64,000 nucleotides of DNA from an uncultured Alphaproteobacteria bacterium (lineage in GTDB: Bacteria; Pseudomonadota; Alphaproteobacteria; HIMB59; GCA-002718135): assembly GCA_902522865.1 (NCBI GenBank), contig CABYXC010000006.1:1-64000 (forward strand), given 5' to 3'. Under the pieces are notes generated by a model. That model ran no database searches. It had not been told where the DNA came from and was given only the letters and a program-made list of their open reading frames with translations. The position numbers and the translations under genes are program-made. Of this stretch, positions 53,032 to 63,397 are shown in pieces. Each line of letters opens with the position of its first letter. Positions within the stretch are counted from its first letter, which is position 1.

Positions 53032-55273
53032 AGAACACGATTTAATCATTCCATCATTAAAAATTATATATGAAAATAAAAATGGAATTACAACTTCTGA
53101 TCTTTTAGAACTATTGAGACAAAATCTTAAACCAACTGGAGAAGATTTAAAGATATTAGAAAATAGAAATGATGATAAATTTTCACAAAAAGTTAGAAAC
53201 TTAAAGTCTCACAAAACTCTAGAAAATTTAGGATATGCTAGATTTCATAACAACTGCTTTTTTATTACTGATAAGGGTAAAGCTGAACTTTTAAATAGTG
53301 AATTAAATTTCAGTAACAATATTAATATTTATAAAGAAAATATAATTCTTTTTTCTCTTATAAGTGAAAATGATTTGCCAATAAGAATTAAAAATTTTGC
53401 AGATGAAAATAATATTAAATATGTTTTTGAATTACTAATATTTTACAAAGAAAATAATATGATGTCTATTCCCGCATTAGGGAAAGGAACAATCAATTTA
53501 TTAATTAATTTTTTTAAAGTTAATAAATTAAACACTTCAGAAATTTATCAGGAATTAAAATTAAACGATCCCTATAAATTTTTGACTAGTAAATCTGATA
53601 GCATACTATTAGATAATTTAACTTTATTTACTTCCATTTATCAATATCAATTTCCTGCAAGAATAGAAAATTTTTGTAATGAATTAAATATTACATTTGT
53701 ATACGAATTATTTATTTTAATAAAATCAACAAATAAAAATAAACTTCCTAATATCGGTAGAGGTTCATTGCAAATAATAGAGAAATTTTTTTTAGAAAAA
53801 AATCTCAATGATATAGAAATATATAAAAACTTAATTTCTATTGATGTGATTCAATTCATGAAAGATCACAATGACGAAATTAATAAATTTGAATTATCTT
53901 TAAATTTAAAAACAAATTATATTGATGAATTTTTTTTCAAAAATATTGAAAATTCAGGATCAAAAGATAAAATAAGAGAAATAAAAATCGTTTGTTCTAG
54001 ATATGGTCTTAGAGGTCACAAAAAACTTACACTGCAAGCAATTGGTGAATTTTACAATATTTCAAGAGAAAGAATCAGGCAAATTCAAAGTAAGTCAATA
54101 TCAAGAATAAAAAAAACACCACAACTTAAATCATTATTAGAAATTTTTTATAAAAAAATTGAATCTTTTAATTTTATTACTTTAGATGAATTACAAAAAA
54201 AAAATTTATTAAAGTATGATTTTAACTATGTATATTTGAACGAATTTCATAATGATATTTCTTTAAATAATGAAAAATCTTTTTTGGTGGATAAATTAGA
54301 AGATAAATATTTTTATTTTAAAAATAAAAAATTTTACAGTGATGCACAAAAGATAATTTTATTTATTAAAAGAACTGATGGTCTAAATAAACAATTTACA
54401 TCGTTTGATGTATTACTAAAAAAATATAAAGATTTCTTTGCAAAAGTTAATATTATTTATTTTTTAGAACAATTTGATGATCTATTAATTGATGTGCAAA
54501 AAAAAGTAGTTTTTTATTATAAATCACATCATTTTATTAGGCATAATATCTCTAAAATTAAAAATATAATTAATGATAAATTTTCTATCAATGATTTATA
54601 TTCTCAAATAAATAGACATTATAGAAGGCATATACCCTCAAAAAAAATTCTAATAGAATATTTGCAAAAAGGTGATTATAATTTTGATGATAATTATTTA
54701 TATTTTGATAATATTGAAACTGAAAAATTATCAAAATTAGAACAAAATTTAGTAAATTATATTATTAATCATAATAATCGTATGTTTGTTGAAGACATCT
54801 CAGAATTTGCAATTGAATGTGATTATGAATTGAATAGTTCTATATTAGTTTATCTTAAGAATAATCCTCTTTTTAAAAATATTGCTAAAAATATATTTAC
54901 TTTAGCAAATGTTTATCTATCTCCATTTCAAATTATTGAGTTTCAAAACCAAAGGGATGATTTAAATAAAAAATATAAAAGCAACTATGAAACTTCTTGG
55001 GCGGATAAAAAATTTAAAGTAATTTTACAGCCAGCTCCTTATACTATATCATTTTGCAAATTTTTTATAAAATCTTCAATTTTAGACATTATTGGATCAA
55101 ATAGCGAATTTGAATGTATAAATTTAAGAGACGTTATGGTTTATACAACTAACAATACTATTTATTCTAATAGCAATTTTTTTACTTCAATACGAGTTAG
55201 AAGAGGTGATAAAGTTGAGTTCATTTTTGACTTAGAAAACAAATTTGTTTCAATAGACAAAATCACAAATTAA
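53021..55273 (+). CDS. Island gene 4: winged helix, alpha-CTD-like repeats and sigma-4-like HTH
   Basis: A 750-residue protein, very AT-rich. Residues 1-95 resemble an Mrr-N-type winged helix (TTSDLLELL..., then YARFHNNCFFITDKGKAELL). Two repeats near 115-165 and 205-258 have the pattern of the RNA polymerase alpha C-terminal domain (IPALGKGTINLLINFF and LPNIGRGSLQIIEKFF). Residues about 336-366 (LQAIGEFYNISRERIRQIQ) match the sigma region 4 HTH that reads -35 elements. Residues 370-750 are unknown. Its stop codon is one base from the CCA end of tRNA-Asn. Confidence 0.7.
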   Translation: MTIKEHDLIIPSLKIIYENKNGITTSDLLELLRQNLKPTGEDLKILENRNDDKFSQKVRNLKSHKTLENLGYARFHNNCFFITDKGKAELLNSELNFSNNINIYKENIILFSLISENDLPIRIKNFADENNIKYVFELLIFYKENNMMSIPALGKGTINLLINFFKVNKLNTSEIYQELKLNDPYKFLTSKSDSILLDNLTLFTSIYQYQFPARIENFCNELNITFVYELFILIKSTNKNKLPNIGRGSLQIIEKFFLEKNLNDIEIYKNLISIDVIQFMKDHNDEINKFELSLNLKTNYIDEFFFKNIENSGSKDKIREIKIVCSRYGLRGHKKLTLQAIGEFYNISRERIRQIQSKSISRIKKTPQLKSLLEIFYKKIESFNFITLDELQKKNLLKYDFNYVYLNEFHNDISLNNEKSFLVDKLEDKYFYFKNKKFYSDAQKIILFIKRTDGLNKQFTSFDVLLKKYKDFFAKVNIIYFLEQFDDLLIDVQKKVVFYYKSHHFIRHNISKIKNIINDKFSINDLYSQINRHYRRHIPSKKILIEYLQKGDYNFDDNYLYFDNIETEKLSKLEQNLVNYIINHNNRMFVEDISEFAIECDYELNSSILVYLKNNPLFKNIAKNIFTLANVYLSPFQIIEFQNQRDDLNKKYKSNYETSWADKKFKVILQPAPYTISFCKFFIKSSILDIIGSNSEFECINLRDVMVYTTNNTIYSNSNFFTSIRVRRGDKVEFIFDLENKFVSIDKITN

Positions 55274-55274
55274 T

Positions 55275-55349
55275 TGGCTCCCCGGGCCGGGCTCGAACCA
55301 GCGACCGATCGGTTAACAGCCGATTGCTCTACCACTGAGCTACCGAGGA
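55275..55349 (-). tRNA. tRNA-Asn (GTT)
   Basis: On the minus strand: acceptor TCCTCGG with CCGGGGA, D arm GCTCAGTGGTAGAGC, anticodon arm ATCGGCTGTTAACCGAT with anticodon GTT, T arm CTGGTTCGAGCCCGG, then discriminator G and encoded CCA at 55277-55275. Length 75. Its 3' end borders the island. Confidence 0.97.
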
Positions 55350-55396
55350 ACACAATTTTGTTGATAATAAAAAAAAATTAAAAAACAAGAAAAATT

Positions 55397-55470
55397 TGGA
55401 GGCTCGGAGCGGAATCGAACCGCTGTGCAAGGCTTTGCAGGCCCCTACATCACCACTCTGCCACCGAGCC
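55397..55470 (-). tRNA. tRNA-Cys (GCA)
   Basis: On the minus strand: acceptor GGCTCGG with CCGAGCC, D arm with GGCAGAGTGGTGATGT, anticodon arm GGCCTGCAAAGCC with anticodon GCA, T arm GCGGTTCGATTCCGC, discriminator T and encoded CCA at 55399-55397. Length 74. tRNA-Asn lies 47 bases downstream, so the two are probably one transcript. Confidence 0.97.
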
Positions 55471-55481
55471 TAAAAAAAATG

Positions 55482-55510
55482 ACAATTATCACTATATTAT
55501 TTCTAGTCAA
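55482..55510 (-). promoter_or_regulatory. Possible promoter of tRNA-Cys/tRNA-Asn
   Basis: On the minus strand TTGACT (55505-55510) lies upstream of tRNA-Cys. Its partner is less clear: GATAAT gives a 14-base spacer and TAATTG a 16-base one. The rest of 55471-55594 is AT-rich with no other signal that I can see. Confidence 0.35.
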
Positions 55511-55594
55511 TTAATGAAAAAAAATTCTAAAGATTAATAATATAATTTAAATAATTGATTATATAATAGGTTTATATAAAGCATCCTTTAAGAA

Positions 55595-56254
55595 ATGAGT
55601 GAAACATTTGAAATTGCAAGAAAAAATATGGTTGTTAATCAGTTGAGACCAAACAAAATTAATGAAGAAAATATATTACAAATATTTGAAAAAACTCCTA
55701 AAGAAAAATATTTGGATGTCAGCTTAGGTAAGAATTGTTACTTAGATAATAATTTAGATATAACTGACAAAAGAGGATATCTTAAAAATTTACACCTAGC
55801 TCAAATTATAAAATATTCAAAAATTTTACCTAATGATAAGGTATTGCATATAGGTGGCTTAACGGGCTACTTTTCCGCTCTAATTAGCTCACTATGTAGA
55901 GAACTTCATGTTGTAGAAGAAAATAGAGAACTATTTAAATTACTAGAACATAATATTAACAATACTGAAAATACTAATATTAGTTTATTTAATCATAATT
56001 TATTAGATGGATTACCTCATGAAGCTCCATTCAACTTAATTATTATTGACGGACCTATATTTAAAATAACTGATAAGTTAAAAAAGCAACTAGCAATGAA
56101 TGGAGGAAGGTTAATATATATTAAAAAAATATATGATAATTTGGGTAAAGCTTATAAAATTATAAGAAATGAAGATTTGTATTCATCTGAGTATTTATTT
56201 GATGTAATGAGTAGTTATCAAATCCAAGAACAACAAGAGGATTTTAAATTTTAA
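55595..56254 (+). CDS. Protein-L-isoaspartate O-methyltransferase family
   Basis: A 219-residue PCMT-family protein. It opens FEIARKNMVVNQLRPNKI, as in the alphaproteobacterial group encoded upstream of tolC, and has the SAM segment VLHIGGLTGYFSALISSLC (about residues 84-102) and LVEENRELF-like acidic loop. The glycine loop is degenerate compared with the usual G.G.GY, so repair of isoaspartate is not certain. Its stop directly precedes the tolC start. Confidence 0.85.
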   Translation: MSETFEIARKNMVVNQLRPNKINEENILQIFEKTPKEKYLDVSLGKNCYLDNNLDITDKRGYLKNLHLAQIIKYSKILPNDKVLHIGGLTGYFSALISSLCRELHVVEENRELFKLLEHNINNTENTNISLFNHNLLDGLPHEAPFNLIIIDGPIFKITDKLKKQLAMNGGRLIYIKKIYDNLGKAYKIIRNEDLYSSEYLFDVMSSYQIQEQQEDFKF

Positions 56255-57541
56255 ATGAGATCATTTATATTATTGTTATTACTTATTTATTCTAAATCTA
56301 TATTTGCTCTGTCGATTGATGATTCTGTTAAAAGTACGATTGCAAATAATTTGAAGGTAAAAATTGCTTTTGAAAAACTGAATGAAAGCAAAGAAACTAT
56401 TGAGGTAGCTATAGGCAAAAAACTTCCTACAGTTACTGGCACAATTTCTGGTACATATAGTAATAGTGATACAACATCAGCAGCTGGTGTATCAACAACA
56501 CCAGAGACTTTTACAGATAAATATAAAATTAGTATTACTCAAAATTTATATGATGGTGGTGTAAAAAGTTTAGAAATTGAAAGATCAAAAATTATTTACG
56601 AAAATGCAGTTATAAACTTTTATAAAACAGTTCAAGATCTATCATTAACAGCTGTAGAAGGTTATTTAACCGTAATAAATTATGAAAAATCATTAGAGGC
56701 TTCCGAAAAGAATTTTGATTCTGTTTCAAGATTTTTAGAAGAAGTAAAATTAAAATATGAATTGGGCTCAGCAACCATAACTGAATTGAAAAATGCTGAG
56801 AGTGCTTTTTCAATTGCAGAATCAAATCTTTTTTCAGCCGAACAAAACTACAAAGTTAGCTTAAAAACATTTAAATCAATTGTTGGTAAAGAAGCTATTA
56901 ATTTAGAAGATTATGTGAATATAGAAGACGATTTGAATTTTGATAATATACTTTCTGATGTTTTGAAGAATAATTTTAATATTTTAATTGCTCAAAATAG
57001 TATTAAAATTAAAGAACTTGATCTCTCAAAAGAAAAAAGTTCTAATAGACCTACCTTAGATATAACAGCTTCTACTGAGTATTCGGATGGTTCACGAATA
57101 GATGCAGGAAGTGAAAATACCAATGCATCATTAGGGTTAACTTTAACAATTCCTATATTTCAGCAAAACATTGACAAATCAGACATTAGAAAAATAAATT
57201 CTCAAATTTTACAAACTGAAATTGAGTTAGAGGATCTTAAAGAAAGTTTAAATATTGAGGTATCAAACTATTATAAAAACTATTTAGTTAGTAAATCAGA
57301 TTTAAATACATCTCTATTAACTATAGAATATGCAAATACTCTTCTAGAAAGTACTCAAGAGGAATACAACCTTGGGACAAAATCTATCACTGATCTAATA
57401 GAAGCAGAAACTAATCTTTTAAACGTAAATGTTGAATATTTTAATGCAAATAAAAACTATCTGATTAATTATTTTAATTTACTAGCTTTAGATGGCTCAC
57501 TGATTAAATTATTTGAGGAGTATCTTCCTAGCTATAATTAG
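56255..57541 (+). CDS. tolC: TolC-family outer membrane efflux protein
   Basis: A 428-residue protein with a signal peptide ending near SIFA-LSI. It has the duplicated coiled-coil/beta layout of TolC: TVTGTISGTYSNSD and TLDITASTEYSDGSR mark the two beta-barrel strand pairs, and LKYELGSATITELKNAESAFSIAESNL and EEYNLGTKSITDLIEAETNLLNVNVEYFNA the two equivalent helices with the conserved YE.G....T.L.....L pattern. It forms the exit duct for type I secretion or drug efflux; no partner pump is adjacent. Confidence 0.93.
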   Translation: MRSFILLLLLIYSKSIFALSIDDSVKSTIANNLKVKIAFEKLNESKETIEVAIGKKLPTVTGTISGTYSNSDTTSAAGVSTTPETFTDKYKISITQNLYDGGVKSLEIERSKIIYENAVINFYKTVQDLSLTAVEGYLTVINYEKSLEASEKNFDSVSRFLEEVKLKYELGSATITELKNAESAFSIAESNLFSAEQNYKVSLKTFKSIVGKEAINLEDYVNIEDDLNFDNILSDVLKNNFNILIAQNSIKIKELDLSKEKSSNRPTLDITASTEYSDGSRIDAGSENTNASLGLTLTIPIFQQNIDKSDIRKINSQILQTEIELEDLKESLNIEVSNYYKNYLVSKSDLNTSLLTIEYANTLLESTQEEYNLGTKSITDLIEAETNLLNVNVEYFNANKNYLINYFNLLALDGSLIKLFEEYLPSYN

Positions 57542-57578
57542 AGTTTTATTAATTTAATTAAACATTTATAATACTTAT

Positions 57579-57863
57579 ATGAATACAAAAAATTCTATCA
57601 ATGAATCTCTTGAAGTCATACGAAGAGCACTTGAAGATGAAAAAAAAGATTCAAATAAACATTCTTCATCTAACATTTTAATACTTAATCAAAAGGTTAA
57701 CAGTGATGGTACAATAAAATTACTTCAAAAAGACGAAGAGATAAATAGTGAAATTAATGATATTATAGACCAAAAACTTTCCTATCTTGTAGAAAATAAA
57801 ATTGAAAAAATACTTGATGAGAAAATCCCAAAATTACTAAAAAATTATTTCGATTCAAAATAG
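57579..57863 (+). CDS. PopZ-like protein (DUF2497), short form
   Basis: A 94-residue acidic protein. The N-terminal helix NSINESLEVIRRALEDEKKD and the C-terminal helices DIIDQKLSYLVENKIEKILDEKIPKLLKNYF match the two conserved ends of the DUF2497/PopZ family, which in Caulobacter forms a polar hub. The proline-rich spacer of PopZ is missing, leaving a minimal protein. Position between tolC and valS is typical for the family in alphaproteobacteria. It starts 37 bases after tolC. Confidence 0.8.
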   Translation: MNTKNSINESLEVIRRALEDEKKDSNKHSSSNILILNQKVNSDGTIKLLQKDEEINSEINDIIDQKLSYLVENKIEKILDEKIPKLLKNYFDSK

Positions 57864-57868
57864 TTACG

Positions 57869-60496
57869 ATGCAGCTTGATAAATTTTTTGATTTTTTAAA
57901 AGATGAAAAAAATCTTTATTCCCAATGGGAGCAATCAAATTGTTTTAAACCACAAAAAGGAGGTGAACCTTATTCTATAATGATGCCACCACCTAATGTT
58001 ACAGGTAGCTTACATATGGGTCATGCTTTAACCTTCACTATTCAAGATATATTAATCAGATACCATAGAATGAAGGGTATGGAAGTATTGTGGCAAGCAG
58101 GGACAGATCATGCAGGAATAGCTACTCAGATGGTCGTTGAAAGAAAATTAAGTGAATCAAACTTAGATCGACGATCTCTAGGTAGAGAAAAGTTTATTGA
58201 AAAAGTATGGGAATGGAAAAAAGAGTCGGGTGGTCAAATAAGTAATCAATTAAGAAGACTTGGTGCTTCTGCAGATTGGTCAAGAGAAAGATTTACTATG
58301 GATGAAGGACTTTCTAATGCAGTTAAGAAAGTTTTTGTTAATTTATTTAAAGATGGAATTATTTATAAAGATAAGAGATTGGTGAATTGGGATCCAAAAC
58401 TTTTAACAGCTATTTCTGATCTAGAAGTAGAACAAAGAGATACTGAAGGAAGTTTATGGCATATTAAATATCCTATAGATGAAAATAATCATATTATTGT
58501 TGCAACAACAAGACCTGAGACAATGTTAGGTGATACTGCAGTTGCCGTTCATCCAGATGATGAAAAATATAAAAATCTAATTGGCAAATTTTGTAACTTA
58601 CCAATTTCAAATAAGAAAATACCAATCATTGCTGATGAATATGCAGATCCTGAAAAAGGTTCTGGAGCTGTAAAAATTACACCTGCGCATGACTTTAATG
58701 ATTTTGAGGTAGGAAAGAGACATAATTTAGAATTTATTAATATTTTTGATGAAAATGCTAAACTGAACTCAAATGTGCCTGAAGAATTTCAAAATTTAGA
58801 TCGATTTGAAGCCAGAAAACTAATTTTAAAAAAATTAGATGAAATGAATTTATTAATTAAAGAAGAAAAGCAGCAAATGGTTATACCCTATGGCGATAGA
58901 TCAGGTGTTGTTATTGAGCCATGGCTGACAGACCAATGGTTTTGTGATGCTAAAAAATTATCAATTGATCCAATATCAGCTGTTAAAGATAATAGTTCTA
59001 AATTTATTCCCAAACAATGGGAAAATACATTTTATAATTGGATGGAAAATATTCAACCTTGGTGTATTTCGAGACAGTTATGGTGGGGACATCAAATTCC
59101 TGCATGGTATGGCCCTGATAATAAATATTTTGTTAGTGAAACTCTAGAAGGGGCACAAAATCAAGCAAAAGAATTTTATGGAAAGGATGTTGAGCTTAGA
59201 CAAGATGATGACGTTCTAGATACTTGGTTTTCTTCTGCTCTATGGACATTCTCTACTTTGGATTGGCCAAATAAAACCTATGAATTAGATAGATTTTATC
59301 CTAGCAACGTCTTAGTTACTGGTTTTGATATCATATTTTTTTGGGTTGCACGGATGATGATGATGGGTTCTTATTTTATGAAGGAAACTCCATTTAAAGA
59401 TATTTATATTCATCCTTTAATACGTGATGAAAAAGGACAAAAAATGTCTAAATCAAAAGGGAACATAATTGATCCTTTAGATTTATTAGATAAATATGGC
59501 GCTGATACATTAAGATTTACACTAACAGCACTATTAAATCCTGGACGAGATGTAAAATTATCTGAAGCTAGAGTTAAAGGATATAAATCATTCACAAATA
59601 AAATTTGGAATGCTGGAAAATTTTTACAATTGAATAATTCAATTTTTATAGATGATATTTCAATTGATTCAATTATTTTTGATGCAAACAAATGGATAAT
59701 AAAAGAATTGAATGATTTAAACACTCAACTTGATCAATTAACTAAAAGGTATTTGTTTCATGAAATAGCCAATAAAATTTATCATTTTGTATGGCATACT
59801 TATTGTGATTGGTACATTGAAATTATTAAACAAAATTTTGAAAATGAAAAATTTGCTGATGAAATTAAAAAAGTTTCTGGATGGACATTTATTCAAGTTT
59901 TAAAGATAATACATCCCATTATGCCATTTATAAGTGAAAAATTATGGAGATCTTTAGTTGATGATAAATCATATTTAATGAACCAAGTTTTTCAAAATTA
60001 TTCAACAAATAATTCTTTTAATAATTCTAAAAAAAACTTCGAAATATTTATTGAATTCATAACATCTATAAGAAATTTGAGATCAGAGCTAAATATACCC
60101 TATAAACAATTAATTAATATCTCCATAGAAGCAAAAAATGAAGAACTTAATAACTTTCTAATTGCCTATAAAAAGGAAATAAGTAATTTTTTAAAAACCA
60201 AAGATATTAGTTTTGATAAAATTCAACCTAATAAGAATTCAGCTTTAGTTGTATTAACATCATTATCAGTTTTAATACCTTTAGATGGTATTATTGACTC
60301 AGAAGCAGAACTAAAAAAATTAAATAAGAAAAAGCAAGTAGAGCAAGAAAAATTTAATAAAGTTAATGATAAATTAAAAAATGATAACTTCATGAATAAA
60401 GCTTCAAAAGAAATTATTAATAAATTTAAAAATGAGGCCAATATTTATAAATCTTCTATTGAAAAAATTGATCAAATAATAAATACTATCAAATAG
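57869..60496 (+). CDS. valS: Valyl-tRNA synthetase
   Basis: An 875-residue class I synthetase. The ATP sites are [13 protein letters not shown] (HIGH motif, about residues 38-50) and [10 protein letters not shown] (KMSKS, about 524). The editing domain with [18 protein letters not shown] and the [16 protein letters not shown] segment are ValS-specific. A C-terminal coiled coil ([19 protein letters not shown]) completes it. Starts five bases after the PopZ-like gene and precedes ilvD by one base. Confidence 0.97.
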   Translation: MQLDKFFDFLKDEKNLYSQWEQSNCFKPQKGGEPYSIMMPPPNVTGSLHMGHALTFTIQDILIRYHRMKGMEVLWQAGTDHAGIATQMVVERKLSESNLDRRSLGREKFIEKVWEWKKESGGQISNQLRRLGASADWSRERFTMDEGLSNAVKKVFVNLFKDGIIYKDKRLVNWDPKLLTAISDLEVEQRDTEGSLWHIKYPIDENNHIIVATTRPETMLGDTAVAVHPDDEKYKNLIGKFCNLPISNKKIPIIADEYADPEKGSGAVKITPAHDFNDFEVGKRHNLEFINIFDENAKLNSNVPEEFQNLDRFEARKLILKKLDEMNLLIKEEKQQMVIPYGDRSGVVIEPWLTDQWFCDAKKLSIDPISAVKDNSSKFIPKQWENTFYNWMENIQPWCISRQLWWGHQIPAWYGPDNKYFVSETLEGAQNQAKEFYGKDVELRQDDDVLDTWFSSALWTFSTLDWPNKTYELDRFYPSNVLVTGFDIIFFWVARMMMMGSYFMKETPFKDIYIHPLIRDEKGQKMSKSKGNIIDPLDLLDKYGADTLRFTLTALLNPGRDVKLSEARVKGYKSFTNKIWNAGKFLQLNNSIFIDDISIDSIIFDANKWIIKELNDLNTQLDQLTKRYLFHEIANKIYHFVWHTYCDWYIEIIKQNFENEKFADEIKKVSGWTFIQVLKIIHPIMPFISEKLWRSLVDDKSYLMNQVFQNYSTNNSFNNSKKNFEIFIEFITSIRNLRSELNIPYKQLINISIEAKNEELNNFLIAYKKEISNFLKTKDISFDKIQPNKNSALVVLTSLSVLIPLDGIIDSEAELKKLNKKKQVEQEKFNKVNDKLKNDNFMNKASKEIINKFKNEANIYKSSIEKIDQIINTIK

Positions 60497-60497
60497 A

Positions 60498-62228
60498 ATG
60501 GAAGATAAGGGTTCAAATAGAAAATCTAATCTACCTAGTAGATATGTTAGTGTAGGGCCTAAAAGTGCGCCTCATAGATCTTATTATTATGCTATGGGTT
60601 TGAAAGAACATGAAATTTATCAACCATTTGTTGGTGTTGTTAGCACCTGGAATGAATCAGCTCCTTGCAACATTACTCTTCAGGATCAAGCGCAACATGT
60701 GAAAACAGGTGTAAAAGATGCTGGAGGAACACCAAGAGAATTTACAACTATAACAGTAACAGATGGAATTGCCATGGGCCATGAGGCAATGAAATCTTCT
60801 CTTATTAGTAGAGAAGTTATTGCAGACTCCATTGAATTATCTGTGAGAGGTCACTGTTATGACGCAATAGTAGGACTTGCTGGCTGTGATAAATCTTTGC
60901 CAGGTTTAATGATGGCTATGGTTAGATTAAATGTGCCATCTGTATTCATTTATGGGGGGTCAATATTACCTGGAAAATACAAGGGTAAAGATGTTACTGT
61001 TATTGATGTTTTTGAAGCAGTAGGAAAACATGCCGCTGGAACTATCTCAGATCAAGATTTAAAAGATATTGAACAAGTTGCTTGCCCATCTGCTGGATCG
61101 TGTGGAGGTCAGTTTACAGCAAATACAATGGCATGTATTTCTGAAGCAGTTGGTTTAGCTCTAACAAATTCGGCTATGCCACCAGCAGTAAATACTGAAG
61201 AAAGAAAAGCTTATGGTGAAAAGAGTGGTAAAGCTATAATGAATTTATTAGAAAAGAATATAAGACCAAGGGATATAGTAACTATTGATTCATTAGTAAA
61301 CGCTGCAAGAGTAGTTGCAGCTACTGGAGGTTCAACAAATGCAGCACTTCATCTTCCTGCGATAGCGAATGAAGCAGGTTTAAAATTTACATTAAGAGAT
61401 GTTGTAGAAATTTATAATTCGACTCCTTATATCGGAGATATGCAACCTGGAGGAAAGTACGTTGCTAAAGATTTATATGATGTAGGAGGTGTGCCAATTG
61501 TTATTAAATCTTTATTAGATGGTGGTTATATAAATGGAGACTGCATAACTGTTACAGGAAAAACTATAGCTGAAAATCATAAAGAAGTAATATTCCCCAC
61601 AAATCAAGATGTTGTTTATAAATGTGATAATCCAATTAGTGAAAATAGTTCAGTCCTAGGGTTGTGGGGTAATCTTGCTCCAGATGGATGTATATCAAAA
61701 ATAGCAGGTTTAAAAAATTTAACTTTTAAAGGAAAAGCTAAATGTTTTGACTCAGAAGAAGATGCTTTAACTGCAGTTTTAAAAAATGAAATTAAAGCAG
61801 GTGATGCGGTAATAATTAGATATGAAGGTCCTAAGGGAGGACCTGGCATGCGTGAAATGCTTTCAACAACAGGCGCAATATATGGTCAAGGGCTAGGTGA
61901 AACTGTTGCATTAATTACAGATGGAAGATTTTCAGGCGGTACAAGAGGATTTTGTATTGGGCATGTAGGACCAGAAGCAGCAGTAGGAGGTATGATAGGT
62001 TTACTTAAAGATGGGGATGAAATTATTATTGATGCTGTTAAAGGAGAAATCAATGTTACACTTTCAGATGATGAAATAGAAAAGAGAAAAAATGATTGGA
62101 AACCAAGAAAAACTAACCATAATTCTGGATCCATATGGAAATATTCCCAAACTGTTGGTCCAGCTTATGAAGGTGCTGTTACTCAACCAGGCGCAAAAGA
62201 CGAAACTCATACATACGCTGATATTTAA
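60498..62228 (+). CDS. ilvD: Dihydroxy-acid dehydratase
   Basis: A 576-residue iron-sulfur dehydratase of valine, leucine and isoleucine synthesis. Cluster ligands are visible in [17 protein letters not shown] and [28 protein letters not shown] and [23 protein letters not shown] are the late signature. The codon use is moderately less AT-rich. Functionally it links with valS next door: one makes valine, the other charges it. Confidence 0.96.
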   Translation: MEDKGSNRKSNLPSRYVSVGPKSAPHRSYYYAMGLKEHEIYQPFVGVVSTWNESAPCNITLQDQAQHVKTGVKDAGGTPREFTTITVTDGIAMGHEAMKSSLISREVIADSIELSVRGHCYDAIVGLAGCDKSLPGLMMAMVRLNVPSVFIYGGSILPGKYKGKDVTVIDVFEAVGKHAAGTISDQDLKDIEQVACPSAGSCGGQFTANTMACISEAVGLALTNSAMPPAVNTEERKAYGEKSGKAIMNLLEKNIRPRDIVTIDSLVNAARVVAATGGSTNAALHLPAIANEAGLKFTLRDVVEIYNSTPYIGDMQPGGKYVAKDLYDVGGVPIVIKSLLDGGYINGDCITVTGKTIAENHKEVIFPTNQDVVYKCDNPISENSSVLGLWGNLAPDGCISKIAGLKNLTFKGKAKCFDSEEDALTAVLKNEIKAGDAVIIRYEGPKGGPGMREMLSTTGAIYGQGLGETVALITDGRFSGGTRGFCIGHVGPEAAVGGMIGLLKDGDEIIIDAVKGEINVTLSDDEIEKRKNDWKPRKTNHNSGSIWKYSQTVGPAYEGAVTQPGAKDETHTYADI

Positions 62229-62230
62229 TA

Positions 62231-63016
62231 TTAATTAACTAATTCAATCGTAACTGGAATGTGATCAGAAGCTTTTTCCCAACCTCTTGGTTCACGATTA
62301 ACATTAACTGATTTAATTAAATCAGTTACTTCTGGAGTAGTAAGAAAATGATCAATTCTAAGACCATTACCTTTTTGCCAATTTCCACCTCTATATCCCC
62401 AAAAAGTCCAGTTTGTATTTCCATCAACAAAGTATTTAACTGTATCAACAAAACCTAGATTTATAAGATTTCTAAATTTTTCTCTTGTTAATGGATGAGC
62501 ACAAGCATCATTTTTAAAATTTTCTGGTGAATAAACGTCTTCATCACCTGGTATCACATTAAAATCTCCACCTATAATTACTGGTTGATTATTATCAATT
62601 AATTCTTTGATATATTTATTAAAATTAATCATCCAATCAATTTTGTAATCAAATTTTTCTGTTTCAATTGGATTTCCATTTGGAAGATAAATATTTATTA
62701 ATTTAATTTTATTTTTTATATTTTTTAAGGATATTTCTGTTTCAATAAATCTGGAATTTACATCTTGGTAATTAGGAATTTTTAAGTTTGAAATTTTTAT
62801 ATTTTCTTTACTGAGTATGGCCACCCCATTCCACGCTTTTTGTCCATTTACATAACATTTATAATTAATATTTTCTAATTCCTTTTTAGGAAAACTTTCA
62901 TTTGTGCATTTTAATTCTTGAATTAAATATAAATCTGATTGATCTTTTTTTATAAATTTTATTAAATGTTCTATTCTTGCATTAACTGAATTTACATTCC
63001 ATGTAGTAATTTTCAT
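62231..63016 (-). CDS. xthA: Exodeoxyribonuclease III
   Basis: A 261-residue AP endonuclease/3' exonuclease. Landmarks are KITTWNVNSVNARIEHL at the N-terminus, LIQELKCTNESFP with the metal Glu, VAILSKENI, INIYLPNGNP, IIGGDFNVIPGDEDVY, and the late NGLRIDHFLTTPEV and SDHIPVTIEL with the catalytic Asp-His. It acts in base excision repair. It is encoded directly after erpA (no spacer). Confidence 0.95.
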   Translation of the reverse strand: MKITTWNVNSVNARIEHLIKFIKKDQSDLYLIQELKCTNESFPKKELENINYKCYVNGQKAWNGVAILSKENIKISNLKIPNYQDVNSRFIETEISLKNIKNKIKLINIYLPNGNPIETEKFDYKIDWMINFNKYIKELIDNNQPVIIGGDFNVIPGDEDVYSPENFKNDACAHPLTREKFRNLINLGFVDTVKYFVDGNTNWTFWGYRGGNWQKGNGLRIDHFLTTPEVTDLIKSVNVNREPRGWEKASDHIPVTIELVN

Positions 63017-63343
63017 TTATATTGAAAAAGAAGTACCACACCCACATGATGAAGATGCTAGTGGATTAGAAATTTTAAATGACGATCCAATCAATTCATT
63101 AACATAATCAATTTTAGATCCTTTTATTAATTCAATTGAAGTTTTATCTATCAATACATCAGCATTTTTATAATTAAAGATTAAATCATCATCATTTGGT
63201 TTATCAGAAAAATCAAATTTATATTGAAATCCAGCACAACCACCACCTAATACGGTAATTCTGAAATAGTTAGATTTTTCAGAGAGAAGTATCTTGTTGA
63301 TATGATTCTGAGCACTTTCAGTTACTTCAATTATATTGTCCAT
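63017..63343 (-). CDS. erpA: Iron-sulfur insertion protein ErpA/HesB type
   Basis: A 108-residue A-type carrier. Cluster-binding cysteines are in GGGCAGFQYKF (about residue 35) and SSCGCGTSF (about 99 and 101), the CX(n)CGC pattern. It hands Fe-S clusters to targets. In many alphaproteobacteria the order is dgt (divergent), erpA, xthA, as here. The start is 54 bases from the divergent dgt start. Confidence 0.93.
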   Translation of the reverse strand: MDNIIEVTESAQNHINKILLSEKSNYFRITVLGGGCAGFQYKFDFSDKPNDDDLIFNYKNADVLIDKTSIELIKGSKIDYVNELIGSSFKISNPLASSSCGCGTSFSI

Positions 63344-63397
63344 TTATCTAAATATTGTTATTAGTTATTTTTTTACAACTATAATATAAATTTTCTT

